From positions 5,961,207-6,025,206 of the forward strand of contig OZ234496.1 in assembly GCA_965153455.1 (NCBI GenBank): 64,000 nt of DNA. Reading direction: 5' to 3'. The notes under the pieces are model-generated. The model was not told the origin of the DNA. It saw only the letters and a list, made by a program, of their open reading frames with translations, and made no database searches. The position numbers and the translations under genes were made by a program. This document shows, piece by piece, positions 37,427-47,776 of the stretch (positions are counted from its first letter, which is position 1; each line of letters starts with the position of its first letter). Source of the DNA: Sphagnum compactum. Taxonomy: Eukaryota; Bryophyta; Sphagnopsida; Sphagnales.

Positions 37427-39655
37427 AATTGGTCACAAAATCAAAGTGCTACGATTCGACAACGGAGGAGAATTTGCATCCAAGAAGTTTGCGGAATGTG
37501 GAATTCAACGACAAACAAGTGCGCCCTATTCCCCACAACAAAATGGTGTTGCGGAACGTGCCAATAGAACCATCATGGAATGTGCGAGAAGCATGATTCT
37601 TGCACAAGGGTTGGAACTTGAATTTTGTGGTGAAGCAGTGAACACGGCAGTGTACATCAAAAATCGATGTTCAACCAAGGCTCTTGATTCCAAAACCCAT
37701 CAAGAAGCATGGAGTGGTAGGAAACCCGATGTGTCTCATTTGAAAATTTTTGGTTGTAAAGCCTTTGCACATGTCCCAGATGAGAAAAGGACCAAATTAG
37801 AGTCCAAGTCCATGCCTTGTGTGTTTTTAGAGTATTATGAAGGCACGAAAGCATATCGCTTGATGTGTGTAGAAACCAAGAGAATCATCAAAAGTAGAGA
37901 TGTCGTGTTCATTGAAGGGTCAAAAGAAATAGGTGATGTGGTCCAGAAAGCAGAAAATGTGGTTGTGCATGAAATTGTGAACAATGAAGTTGAAGGAGAA
38001 GAATCATTGACTTTTAGTCGGGATAAACCTTTGAATGGAACAAGAATAGAAGGTGTGCAAAATGAATCCACCCCAAGTTCTTCATCGGAAGAAGAATGTG
38101 TGTTCCAAATGAATCGTCACAACATGTGTAAAAGGAAAGACAAAGGCAATGAAGGTAATGGCCTCGGGATTGGTGGATTGCTACCAAGGAGGTGGAGTGT
38201 GCCACTGTTGCATTTTTGGAAAAGCCCCAAAATATTGAAGAAGCATTGACATGTGACAATTCCAAGGAGTGGGAGTGCGCAATGGAAGAACATAATTCCG
38301 TCATGGCAAACAACACATGGACTTTGGTGCCACTTCCCGCTGGTAGGAAACCCGTTTCTTGCAAATGGGTGTTCAAAATCAAACAAGGCGCAAATGGGGA
38401 GGTGGAACGCTACAAGGCCAGATTAGTGGCAAGGGGTTTTACCCAAATCTACGAAGTGGATTACAACAAAACCTTTGCACCCGTCACAAAATTTACATCT
38501 ATTCGTTGTATTCTTGCATTGGCGACCTTAAAAGACATGGAGATGCATCAAATGGACGTGAAAACTGCATTTCTCAATGGCGAGCTTAAGGAGGAGATTT
38601 ACATGGAGCAACCTCAAGGGTTTGTGCACCAAGGAGGTGAACATCTTGTGTGTAAGCTTCACAAATCCTTGTATGGTTTGAAACAATCTCCAAGGGCATG
38701 GAATCACACGTTAGATGCGTTTCTCAAAAGCCTTGAATTTATGAAGAGTGAGGCCGATCTTAGTGTGTATGTAGCACAAAGCGGAAGATGTGAAGTTTTT
38801 CATTGTGGTCAATGTGGATGACCTCATTTTGGTGTGCAACGATCAAAACAAACTTTTGCAAATCAAAGAGGAGTTGAGTCAAAAGTTTGAAATGAAGGAC
38901 CTTAGGGAATTGCATTTGTTTTTGGGAATGGAGGTGGAAAGGAATCGTGATGGACGACTTTTACGCATCAACCAAATCAAATACCTCAAGGAAAAATTGA
39001 AGCGTTTTTGTATGGAGGAATGTAAGCCCATTGGAGTTCCATTCGATCCCAAAGTGAAGTTACAAAGGAATCCCAATGGAAATGATGAATCGAAGGGATT
39101 TCTATATCAACAAGCGGTTGGGTCCTTGATGTATGCCATGTTATGCACATGACCTGACTTGGCATACCTAATAAGTGTGTTGAGTCAACACATGGCCAAC
39201 CCTAGCATGGAGCATTGGATGGCGGTCAAATGAATCTTTCGATATTTGCAAGGTATGTTGCAAATGAAATTATAATTCGGTGCAACACAATTCAAGAAAG
39301 TGTTTGGATATTGTGATGCAGATTGGGGTGGTGATCTTGAAGATAGGAGGTCCACCACATGGTTTGTTTTCATGATCAGAGGTGGAACCATTTCTTGGAG
39401 TAGCAAACGACAACCTACAATAGCGTTGTCCACCACGGAGGTGGAATACATGGCGAACACGCAAACCACAAAAGAAGCCATATAGATAACAAAATTGATG
39501 ATGGATTTAGGATGGGAGAAGAAAGTAAGGGTGATTCGATGCGATAATCAAGGTGCAATATCATTCACCAAAAATCTCACTCACCACGCACGAACAAAAC
39601 ACATAGATGTACAACATCATTTTGTTCGAGAACGAGTTGAAAACGAAGAAGTTCG
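37427..39655 (+). pseudogene. Family-A copia pol fragment: integrase core, RT and RNase H
   Basis: It begins inside the integrase (I-G-H-K-I-K-V-L-R, then D-N-G-G-E-F and P-Q-Q-N-G-V-A-E-R) and runs through the integrase C-terminal part (37,446-38,249), RT (38,192-38,821, with N-G-E-L-K-E-E-I-Y-M-E-Q-P) and a frameshift. The YVDD region follows, mutated to N-V-D-D (38,790-39,152), then RNase H (39,300-39,485) to [12 protein letters not shown] near 39,640. Frameshifts and stops occur near 38,200, 38,800, 39,150 and 39,484. A1 interrupts it on the left. On the right it joins abruptly to a gag segment at about 39,655 with no LTR between them. Confidence 0.85.
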
Positions 39656-41064
39656 ATTTGAATTATAACGAAAAGGCGACCAAGGCATTTGCATTACTTT
39701 GCATTTTCACGGATGCACAACTTGCACATGTTCAATATTGCGAAAATGTCAAAAGCGTTTGGGAGACACTTTGCAGTGTACACAAAGCCAAGACTATCGG
39801 AAACAAGTTGTTTCTTCAAAGGAGGTTCTTCGCCTTCAAAATGCATGAAGGGGAAGACTTGCTTACGCACATCAACATGGTCAATTACGCTCCATTGAAG
39901 TGAAGATTGAAAATAAAGACATGTGCATGGTATTTCTCATGAGCCTTCCCGCATCATTTGATAATTTGGTCATGAGTTTGGAGTCCATGTCCACCAAGGA
40001 TGTTAACCTTCAATTCATCGTTGCTTGATTGCTTCATGAAGTTTGCAAAAGAAAAGAAAGTGAAAGTATGCAGCTTTGCTTAACAAAAACCCGAAGATTT
40101 TGTGACGAATTGTTTGAAGAAGAAGAGTGATGAGAAAGAAAAGGCAAACTAAGCTTGTGAAGATCAAGAACAAATGTTTGTTGCCGCCTTGGGTGCTAAT
40201 GATCATATGATGTATGATTGGATCATCGATTCTGGCGCAACACAACACACGACATTCGAATGAGAGTGGTTCACCACTTACGAATCCATTGTTCCACGAA
40301 AGGTGTACATGGGAGATGACACCATTTTGGAGGCCATTAACAAGGGGAGCATCAAGGCCACAATGCAAGTTGGAGGTAAATTATTGCTTACAACCATCAT
40401 TCAAGTTCTTCATGTTCCCAAAATAAAGAATAGTCTCATTTCAATTAGCAAACTCATTTCAGAGGGCTTGAAAGTGGAGTTTGACAAGGATGGTTGTAAG
40501 GTGAACAATGTCCATGGAACCGATGTGGCGGAAGCACGTAGAGAGAAGAACTTGTATCTTCTTAACATCAATGTTCGAAAGGAGAGTGCAAATGTGGCAA
40601 AGTCTTCGAATGAAGAAGCTACACTTTGACACCAATGACTCAACATGAGTCGTAAGAAGTTGAAGACAATGGTCAATGGCATGAATTTAAAGAAATGCCA
40701 TTGGACCATGTGTGTGAAGCTTCCATTGAAGGTAAACATCAAAGCATATCTTTTCCTAAAAATAAAGCAACTAGGGCTTCCAAGCTTTTGGAACTTGTGC
40801 ATAGCGATGTGTGCGGACCGATGAAGACCACATCTCGTGGTGGAGCATGATACTTTGTCACCTTCATCAATGACTTCTCGAAGAAAACTCACGTTTACCT
40901 TTTGAAAGCGAAAGGAGAAGTGTATGACAAATTCAAGGAACACCACAACAAAATGGAGTTGCGGAACGAGCCAATAGGACCATCATGGAATGCGCTAGGA
41001 GCATGATTCGTGCACAAGGACTTGACTTGGAGTTCTGGGCGGAAGCGGTGAACACGGCAGTTTA
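39656..41064 (+). pseudogene. Host element H, left part: gag, protease and integrase start (family A)
   Basis: Gag resumes at Y-N-E-K-A-T-K-A-F (about 39,660) without its N-terminus. A decayed zinc-knuckle region (about 40,090) is followed by the protease motif D-S-G-A-T-Q-H near 40,227, with TGA at 40,261-40,263, and by the H-V-P-K segment. The integrase start has H-S-D-V-C-G-P-M-K, then a deletion of roughly 140 bp relative to A4 near 40,940 that fuses K-F-K-E to the Q-N-G-V-A-E region. It stops at 41,064 in N-T-A-V-Y, exactly at the target duplication GTTTA (41,060-41,064) of B1. The continuation of the same gene is at 52,332 downward on the minus strand. Confidence 0.85.
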
Positions 41065-41448
41065 TGTTGAAGATTATGATGTAGATATTAGAAACATAGA
41101 TAATGATGTGGTAAATAAGTGTTGCAAGCAATCAAAGACATAGGTAGATTTGAGAGGGCTTGGTGACGGCTAGGGTTAGGGTTTGGCGGCGGCTAGGATT
41201 AGGGCTTGGTCACGGCTAGGGTTAGGGTTTGGTGGCGGCTAGGGTTAGGCGGCGGCTAGGTTAGGGTTAAGTGGCGGCTACTTTAGGGTTAGTAGATAGT
41301 ATATAAAGGTTTGGTTTTGAGGAGTCTATCATTCTCTCTTTTATGTTTTTGAGTGCACATAGAAGCTTCAAGCCTTATTAGATATTACAAGACATAGTTT
41401 TGTGATTTGTAAGCCATTTGAAACATATAACCTTTGTAATTTCCAATA
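41065..41448 (+). repeat. B-type LTR, 5' LTR of B1
   Basis: It is 384 bp long, starts TGTTGAAGATTATGATG and ends TTTGTAATTTCCAATA. It pairs with 52,333-52,716 (also 384 bp). The two share the same start variant (TAGATATTAG, ATGATGTGGTAAATAAG) and the same end variant, unlike the other three B LTRs. Left flank is GTTTA. Confidence 0.92.
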
Positions 41449-41488
41449 GGTTATGGGCCCACACATGCGAGTTGCATGATTAAAGGTT
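41449..41488 (+). other. B1 primer-binding site and first 40 bases of leader
   Basis: GGTTATGGGCCCAC (41,449-41,462) is followed by leader text equal to that of B2 after 57,636, then AGGTT (41,484-41,488). The next B1 base is found at 57,178 on the minus strand, because a B-type insertion with AGGTT duplication and a later inversion separate the two halves. Confidence 0.85.
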
Positions 41489-41940
41489 TATTGGAAAATA
41501 CAAGGGTTATATGCTTCAAATGCTTCAAATTATTGGAAATAACAAAATGCTACAATCATAAAACTATGGCTTGTAATATCTAACAAGGCTTGAAGCTTCT
41601 ATGTGCACTCAAATCCATAAAAGAGAGAATGAAAGACTCCTCAAAACAAAACCCTTATATACTATCTACTAACCCTAAAGTAGCCGCCACTTAACCCTAA
41701 CCTAGCCGCCGCCTAACCCTAGCCGCCACCAAACCCTAACCTTAGCCGTCATCAAGCCCTAATACTAGCCGCCGCCAAACCCTAACCCTAGCCGCCACCA
41801 AACCCTAACCCTAGCCATCCCCAAGCCTTCTCAAATCTACCTATGTCTTTGATTGCTTGTAACACTTATCTACCACATTGTTTTTACTATTTACCATACC
41901 ATTATCTATGTTTCTAACATCTACATCATAATCTCCAACA
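41489..41940 (-). repeat. B-type LTR in antisense inside the B1 leader
   Basis: On the minus strand it starts TGTTGGAGATTATGATG at 41,940 and ends CTTGTATTTTCCAATA at 41,489. Length is 452 bp, equal to the B2 5' LTR and 23 bp longer than the B2 3' LTR by one minisatellite unit. Its low-coordinate flank is the AGGTT duplication; its high-coordinate flank is family-A integrase sequence (A3). It is one partner of the proposed inversion. Confidence 0.9.
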
Positions 41941-42167
41941 AGAAGTAGAAGGTGTTCGTGATAAGAGACCCCTTTCAAACCAAATAGAACACCTTGTTGT
42001 GGATGAAGTCGATGAACTTGTGAAGGATGTTAATCCTATATCTTTGAAGGCAAGACCAGCGGAAGACGTGGAAGGTGATGAATCTACAACAAACTCTTCT
42101 TTGGAAGAAGAATTTGCTTCATCACAAGACGAGGGTTTGAATGAACCACAACAAGATGGACCAAAAG
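41941..42167 (+). pseudogene. A3 fragment: integrase C-terminal region
   Basis: The open frame (about 41,999-42,167) reads D-E-V-D-E-L-V-K-D-V-N and S-S-L-E-E-E-F-A, and is clearly homologous to the integrase tail of H on the minus strand at 51,829-52,050. It ends where A4 is inserted (42,168) and resumes at 47,777. Gag C-terminus, protease and integrase core of A3 are missing. Confidence 0.85.
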
Positions 42168-42691
42168 TGTTAGAATACTATTCGTTTCTAATTCCCAATG
42201 TTGATGAATGTGTTAAACATTCATCAAAAGGATGAATAGTATTCACATCCTTTTAGTAGTTAGGTTAGGGTTTAGAAGTGGAGACTACTTAGGGTTTGGC
42301 GGCGGCTAGGGTTAGGGTTTGGTGGCGGCTAGGGTTAGGCGGCGACTAGGGTTAGGGTTTGGTGGCGGCTAGGGTTAGGCGGCGACTAGGGTTAGGGTTT
42401 GGTGGCGGCTAGGGTTAGGCGGCGGCTAGGTTAGGGTTAAGTGGCGGCTACTTTAGGGTTAGGAGATAGTATATAATGGAGTGGTTTTGAGTTGTCTTTC
42501 ATTCTCTCCTTTCATGGTTTTTGAGTGCACATAGAACCTTCAAGCTTTGTTAGTTGTTGCAAGCCATAGTTTTGTGATTGTAGCATTTGAAGCATACAAC
42601 CTTTGTAATCTTCTTGTTAGTTAACACAATTGTTCCATTTCATGAACCTTGAAGCTTTCATTTCTTGCTTGTTTTCAAGTTGTTTCCAATA
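42168..42691 (+). repeat. 5' LTR of A4 (A-type)
   Basis: It starts TGTTAGAATACTATTCG and ends GTTTCCAATA; 524 bp. It holds a nested hairpin at 42,173-42,244, several TAGGGTTAGGG/GGCGGC units (42,290-42,445) and a TATATAA box at 42,470-42,476, a likely core promoter of the element. Confidence 0.93.
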
Positions 42692-42705
42692 GGTTATGGG
42701 CCCAC
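42692..42705 (+). other. Primer-binding site of A4
   Basis: GGTTATGGGCCCAC, directly after the LTR, is complementary to the anticodon arm of initiator tRNA-Met. Confidence 0.75.
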
Positions 42706-43416
42706 ATTAAGCAAGAAAAAGGACATTGTGTTAGAACAAGAAGTAGTGAAAGGTTTTGAGCTTGTATTGCATAGAAAAAAGAGAAGGAGAGAATCCTTTT
42801 GAGACAAGGTTCTTAGTTTGCAAAGTGAGTGGGAGTTCATTTCCAAGTGGTGGCATACAAGGAGCTTGTAACTTTTCCAAGTGACTGGGAGGTGTGGAAG
42901 AGACTTCTTCAAAGTGTTGTAAGTTCTTAAGTGTGGAAAAGTGTTCTTCAAGTCTTTAAGTTTCAAGTTTTAAGTTCAAAACTGTGAAAGATAGTTCTTC
43001 AAGTTTTTGAGGTTTTCAACGTTGAAGTTTGAGAAAGTGTGTGGAAGAGAGTTCTTCGAGTTGTTGAAAGTTTCAACATTGAAGTTTGAGGTGTAAGAGA
43101 AGTTTTTCAAGTTTCTTGTAAAGGTTTTAGGAAAACTTGTTTTTTAAGTTTTTCAAAGTGTACAACACAAAAAGGGAGAATCCTTTTGAGGGAAGGCTTT
43201 TAGTTTGCAAGGTCGCAAACAGAGTAATAGCCTTTCCAACTAAGTGGGAGGTGTGCAAGAGATTTCTTCAAGGTGTTGTAAGTTTTTCAAGTGTGAAAAA
43301 CTTGTTTTAAAAGGTATCAAGTTTCAAAGTGAAAGTGTTTGGAAGAGAGTTCTTTTAGTTGTTGAAAACTTTAACTTTCAAGTTTGAGAGTGTTTGTTGT
43401 AGCATTTGTGTTCAAA
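42706..43416 (+). other. Untranslated leader of A4
   Basis: About 710 bp of T/G-rich text with diverged repeats built from GAGTTCTTC(A/G)AGTT and AAGTTTGAG(A/G)AAG words. The same type of leader occurs in A1 and A3. No long open frame is present in this copy. Confidence 0.7.
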
Positions 43417-46400
43417 ATGTCTTCTTTTCAAATGGAGTCCTTGAAAGTCATGGAGAAGTTTGATGGTGGCAACTTTCACCTTTGGAAGTTCAAAATGCGC
43501 ATGATGCTTTCCAAACATGGGCTTTGGAAATTTGTTGATGGGAGTGCCACCTTGCCAACTGAAGAAGTTGCAAGGGCCGATTACAATGAAAAAGAGACCA
43601 AGGCTTTTGCATTGCTTTGTGAACATCTCACGGATGCCCAACTTGCACACATTCAATATTGTGACAATGTGAGAAGTGCGTGGGAGGCTCTTTGTGGTGT
43701 GCATGAAGCTAAGACCATTGACAACAAGTTGTTCCTTCGAAGGAGATTCTTCACCATCAAAATGCAAGAAGGAGATGACATGCTTGTGCACATCAACACG
43801 GTGAAAGCCCTTGTGGACCAACTACGTTTTATGGAGGTGAACATTACGGATAAAGATGTTTACATGGTCTCCTCATGAGCCTTCCTCCATCCTTTGATAA
43901 CTTAGTCATAAGCTTGGAGTCCATGTCCACGAAAGACGTACACCTTCAATTCATTGTAGCAAGGTTGCTTCACGAAGTGTCCAAAAGAAAAGAATGTGAA
44001 AGTTTCGAGACTATCGCATTAGTAAACAAAACTCACAAGTCAAACGAGAAGCTTTGCTTCTATTGTAAGAAACCCGGACATTTTGTGGGAAATTGTTTGA
44101 AGAAGAAAAATGATGAAAAAGAAAAAGTTAATCAAACTTGTGAAGATCATGAGCAAATGTTTGTTGCGGCATTGAGTGCCAATGATCATACAACGTATGA
44201 TTGGATTGTCGATTCCGGGGCAACGCAACACATGACATTCAAACAAGAATGGTTTACCACGTACGAGCGCAATTCCCCAAGGAGGGTGTTCATGGGTGAT
44301 GACACCGTTTTGGAGGCCATTGGCAAGGGGAGCATCAAAGCCACAATGCAAGTGGGAGGCCAATTGACACACACAACCATCACCCAAGTTCTTCATGTTC
44401 CAAAAATGAAGAATAATCTCATTTCGGTGAGTAAACTCATTTCGGAAGGTTTCAAAGTGGAGTTTGACAAGGATGGTTGTAAGGTTAACGATGCTGGAGG
44501 AGTTGTTGTGACACAAGCACGAAGGGACAATAACTTATACCTTCTTAATGTGAAGGTGCGTAGGGACATGGCACACATTGCAAATTCTTTGGAGGAAAGT
44601 GCGATGCTTTGGCATGAAAGACTTGACCATCTCAACATGGCAAGCCTTAAGGAGTTAGATGCCATGGTGGATGGCATGAATTTGAAAGAAGTGCCGTTGC
44701 ATCACATTTGTGAAGGATGCGTCAAAGGCAAAACATCAAAGAACATCATTTCCCAAGGACGGAGCAACGAGGGCTTCACAACTTTTGGAGATTGTGCACA
44801 CCGATGTGTGCGGGCCAATGAAGACTACATCGCATGGTGGAGCGCGATACTTTCTCACCTTCATTGACGATTTCTCAAGGAAAACTCATGTCTATCTTTT
44901 GAAGGCAAAAGGAGAAGCGTTTGAAAAATTCAAACAATACAAGGTGTTGGTGGAGAACGAAATTGGTCACAAAATCAAAGTGCTACGTTCCGACAACGGA
45001 GGAGAATTTGTGTCTAAGAAATTTGACGCATTTCTTGCGGAATGTGGAATTCAACGACAAACAAGTGCGCCCTATTCCCCACAACAAAACGGTGTTGCAG
45101 AACGTGCCAATAGAACCATCATGGAATGTGCGAGAAGCATGATTCTTGCATAAGGGTTGGAACTTGAATTTTGGGGCGAAGCGGTGAACACGGCGGTGTA
45201 CATCAAAAATCGATGTCCAACCAAGGCTCTTGATTCCAAGACCCCTCAAGAAGCGTGGAGTGGTAGGAAACCCGATGTGTCCCATTTGAGAGTTTTTGGT
45301 TGTAAAGCCTTTGCACATGTCCCCGATGAGAAGAGGACCAAATTAGACTCCAAGTCCATGCCTTGTGTGTTTTTAGGATATTACGAAGGCACCAAAGCGT
45401 ATCGCTTGATGTGTGTGAAAACCAAGAGAATCATCAAAAGTAGAGATGTCGTGTTCATTGAAGGGTCAAAGGAAATAGGTGGTGTACCTCATCTTGAGAA
45501 AGAAGAAAATGTAGTTGTGCATGAAGAAGTTGAAGGAGAAGAACCATTAACCTTTAGTCAAGATACACCTTTGAATGAAACAAGAATGGAAGGTGTGCAA
45601 AGTGAATCCACACCAAGTTCTTCATTGGAAGAAGAATTTGTTGTTTCCAATGATAACCCATCTTGTGAACCTTCACAAGATGAGCCGAGGGAAAGACCTC
45701 AAAGGCAACAAAGGGAATGGCCTCAGGATTGGTGGATTGCTACCAAGGAGGTGGAGCGCACCACTGTTGCATTTTTGGAGGAGCCCTAAAATATTGAAGA
45801 AGCATTGACATGTGAAAATTCCAAGGAGTGGGAATGTGCGATGCGAGATCAATATGATTCCCTCATGACAAACAACACATGGACTTTGGTACCACTTCCC
45901 ACCGGTAGGAAACTCGTTTCTTGTAAATCGGTGTTCAAAATCAAACAAGGCGCAAATGGGGAAGTGGAACGCTACAAGGCTAGATTAGTGGCAAGAGGCT
46001 TTACCCAAACCTACGGAGTGGATTACAACGAAACCTTTGCACCCGTCGCAAAATTTGCATCTATTCGTTGTATTCTTGCATTGGCAGCCTTGGAAGACAT
46101 GGAGATCCATCAAATGGACGTGAAAACCGCATTTCTCAATGGTGAGCTTGAAGAGGAGATTTACATGGAGCAACCTCAAGGGTTCGTGCACCAAGGAGGT
46201 GAACATCTCGTGTGTAAGCTTCAGAAGTCTTTGTATGGTTTGAAACAGTCTCCAAGGGCATGGAATCAAAAGTAAGATGCGTTTCTCAAAAGCATTGAAT
46301 TTACGAAGAGTGAGGCCGATCCTATTGTGTACGTTGCACAAGTGGGAGATGTGAAGTTTTTCATTGTGGTCTATGTGGATGACCTCATTTTGGTGTGCAA

Positions 46401-47324
46401 TGATCAAAACAAACTTTTGCAAATCAAAGAGGAATTGAGTCAAAAGTTTGAAATGAAGGACCTCGGGGAGTTGCATTTCTTTTTGGGGATGGAGGTGGAA
46501 AGGAATCGTGATGAAAGACTCCTACACATCAACCAAAATAAAATACCTCAAGGAAATATTGAAGCGTTTTCGAATGGAGCCCATTGGAGTTCCATTGGAT
46601 CCCAAGGTGAAGTTACAAAGGAATGCGAATGGAAATGATGAATCAAAGGGATTTCCATATCAACAAGCGGTTGGGTCTTTGATGTATGCCATGTTGTGCA
46701 CACGACCCGACTTGGCATACCCCATAAGCGTGTTGAGTCAACACATGGCGAACCCTAACATGGAGCATTGGATGGCTGTCAAACGAATCTTTCGATATTT
46801 GCAAGGTACATTGCAAATGAAGTTACAATTTGGTGCAACACCATCCAAGGAAGTTCTTGGATATTGCGATGCGGATTGGGGTGGTGATCTTGAAGATAGG
46901 AGGTCCACCATAGGGTTTGTTTTCATGATCGGAGGGGGAGCCATTTCTTGGAATAGCAAACGACAACCTACAATAGCATTGTCCACCACGGAGGCTGAAT
47001 ACATGGCGAACACGCAAGCCACAAAAGAAGCCATATGGATAACAAAATTGATGAGGGATTTATGATACATGGAGGAGAAAAAAAATGATGGTGATTCGAT
47101 GCGACAATCAAGGTGCGATATCATTGACCAAGAATCCCACTCACCATGCACAAACAAAACACATTGATGTACAACATCATTTTGTTCGAGAACGAGTTGA
47201 AAATGGAGAAGTTGGATTTGAATATTGTCCAACCGAACACATGGTGACGGATGTCCTTACCAAGGCATTATGAAAAGAATGACATCATAAGTTGATAAAC
47301 ATGTTCGGATTAGAAACTTCATAG
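43417..47324 (+). pseudogene. A4 gag-pol polyprotein, broken
   Basis: Gag starts at M-S-S-F-Q-M-E-S-L (43,417). A CCHC zinc knuckle reads C-F-Y-C-K-K-P-G-H-F-V-G-N-C (about 44,055), protease D-S-G-A-T-Q-H near 44,211, integrase H-H...C-E-G-C, T-D-V-C-G-P, S-D-N-G-G-E-F and G-V-A-E-R (44,700-45,150), RT with Y-V-D-D (about 46,372) and RNase H with D-A-D-W-G and A-E-Y-M (to 47,324). Lesions are a frameshift near 43,870, one near 44,730, TAA at 45,151-45,153, TAA at 45,787-45,789, TAA at 46,273-46,275, a frameshift near 46,540, TGA at 47,063-47,065, a frameshift near 47,085 and TGA at 47,271-47,273. Several stops look like C-to-T changes of CAA. No functional protein can result. Confidence 0.93.
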
Positions 47325-47332
47325 AGTGGGAG

Positions 47333-47776
47333 TGTTAGAATACTATTCGTTTTTAATTCCCAATGTTGATGAATGTGTTAAACATTCATCAAAAGGATGA
47401 ATAGTATTCACATCCTTGTAGTAGTTAGGTTAGGGTTTAGAAGTGGAGACTACTTAGGGTTTGGCGGCGGCTAGGGTTAGGGTTTGGTGGCGGCTAGGGT
47501 TAGGCGGCGGCTAGGTTAGGGTTAAGTGGCGGCTACTTTAGGGTTAGGAGATAGTATATAATGGAGTGGTTTTGAGTTGTCTTTCATTCTCTCCTTTCAT
47601 GGTTTTTGAGTGCACATAGAACCTTCAAGCTTTGTTAGTTGTTGCAAGCCATAGTTTTGTGATTGTAGCATTTGAAGCATACAACCTTTGTAATCTTCTT
47701 GTTAGTTAATACAATTGTTCCATTTCATGAATCTTGAAGCTTTCATTTCTTGCTTGTATTCAAGTTGTTTCCAATA
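47333..47776 (+). repeat. 3' LTR of A4 (A-type)
   Basis: It is 444 bp, starts TGTTAGAATACTATTCG, ends GTTTCCAATA and is preceded by the polypurine tract AGAGTGGGAG. It shares the TGTTAGAATAC start variant with the 5' LTR, while other A LTRs read TGTTAGAAATA or TGTTAAAAATA. Confidence 0.93.

Larger units (their letters stand above)
42168..47776 (+). mobile_element. A4: full-length but defective family-A Ty1/copia element
   Basis: The order is 5' LTR 42,168-42,691, primer-binding site 42,692-42,705, leader to 43,416, gag-pol 43,417-47,324, polypurine tract AGAGTGGGAG 47,323-47,332 and 3' LTR 47,333-47,776. Domain order gag, protease, integrase, RT, RNase H defines Ty1/copia. It is inserted in A3 in the same orientation; the flanks are AAAAG (left) and AAGAG (right), a near match in an A/G-rich target. 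The LTRs differ in length by 80 bp because of minisatellite copy number. Confidence 0.92.

Noticed and set aside
42290-42440. CRISPR-like or interstitial telomere array (regular TAGGG/GGCGGC units)
   Set aside because: Units are short, unequal, lack unique spacers and recur at the same place in every LTR; they are an LTR minisatellite.
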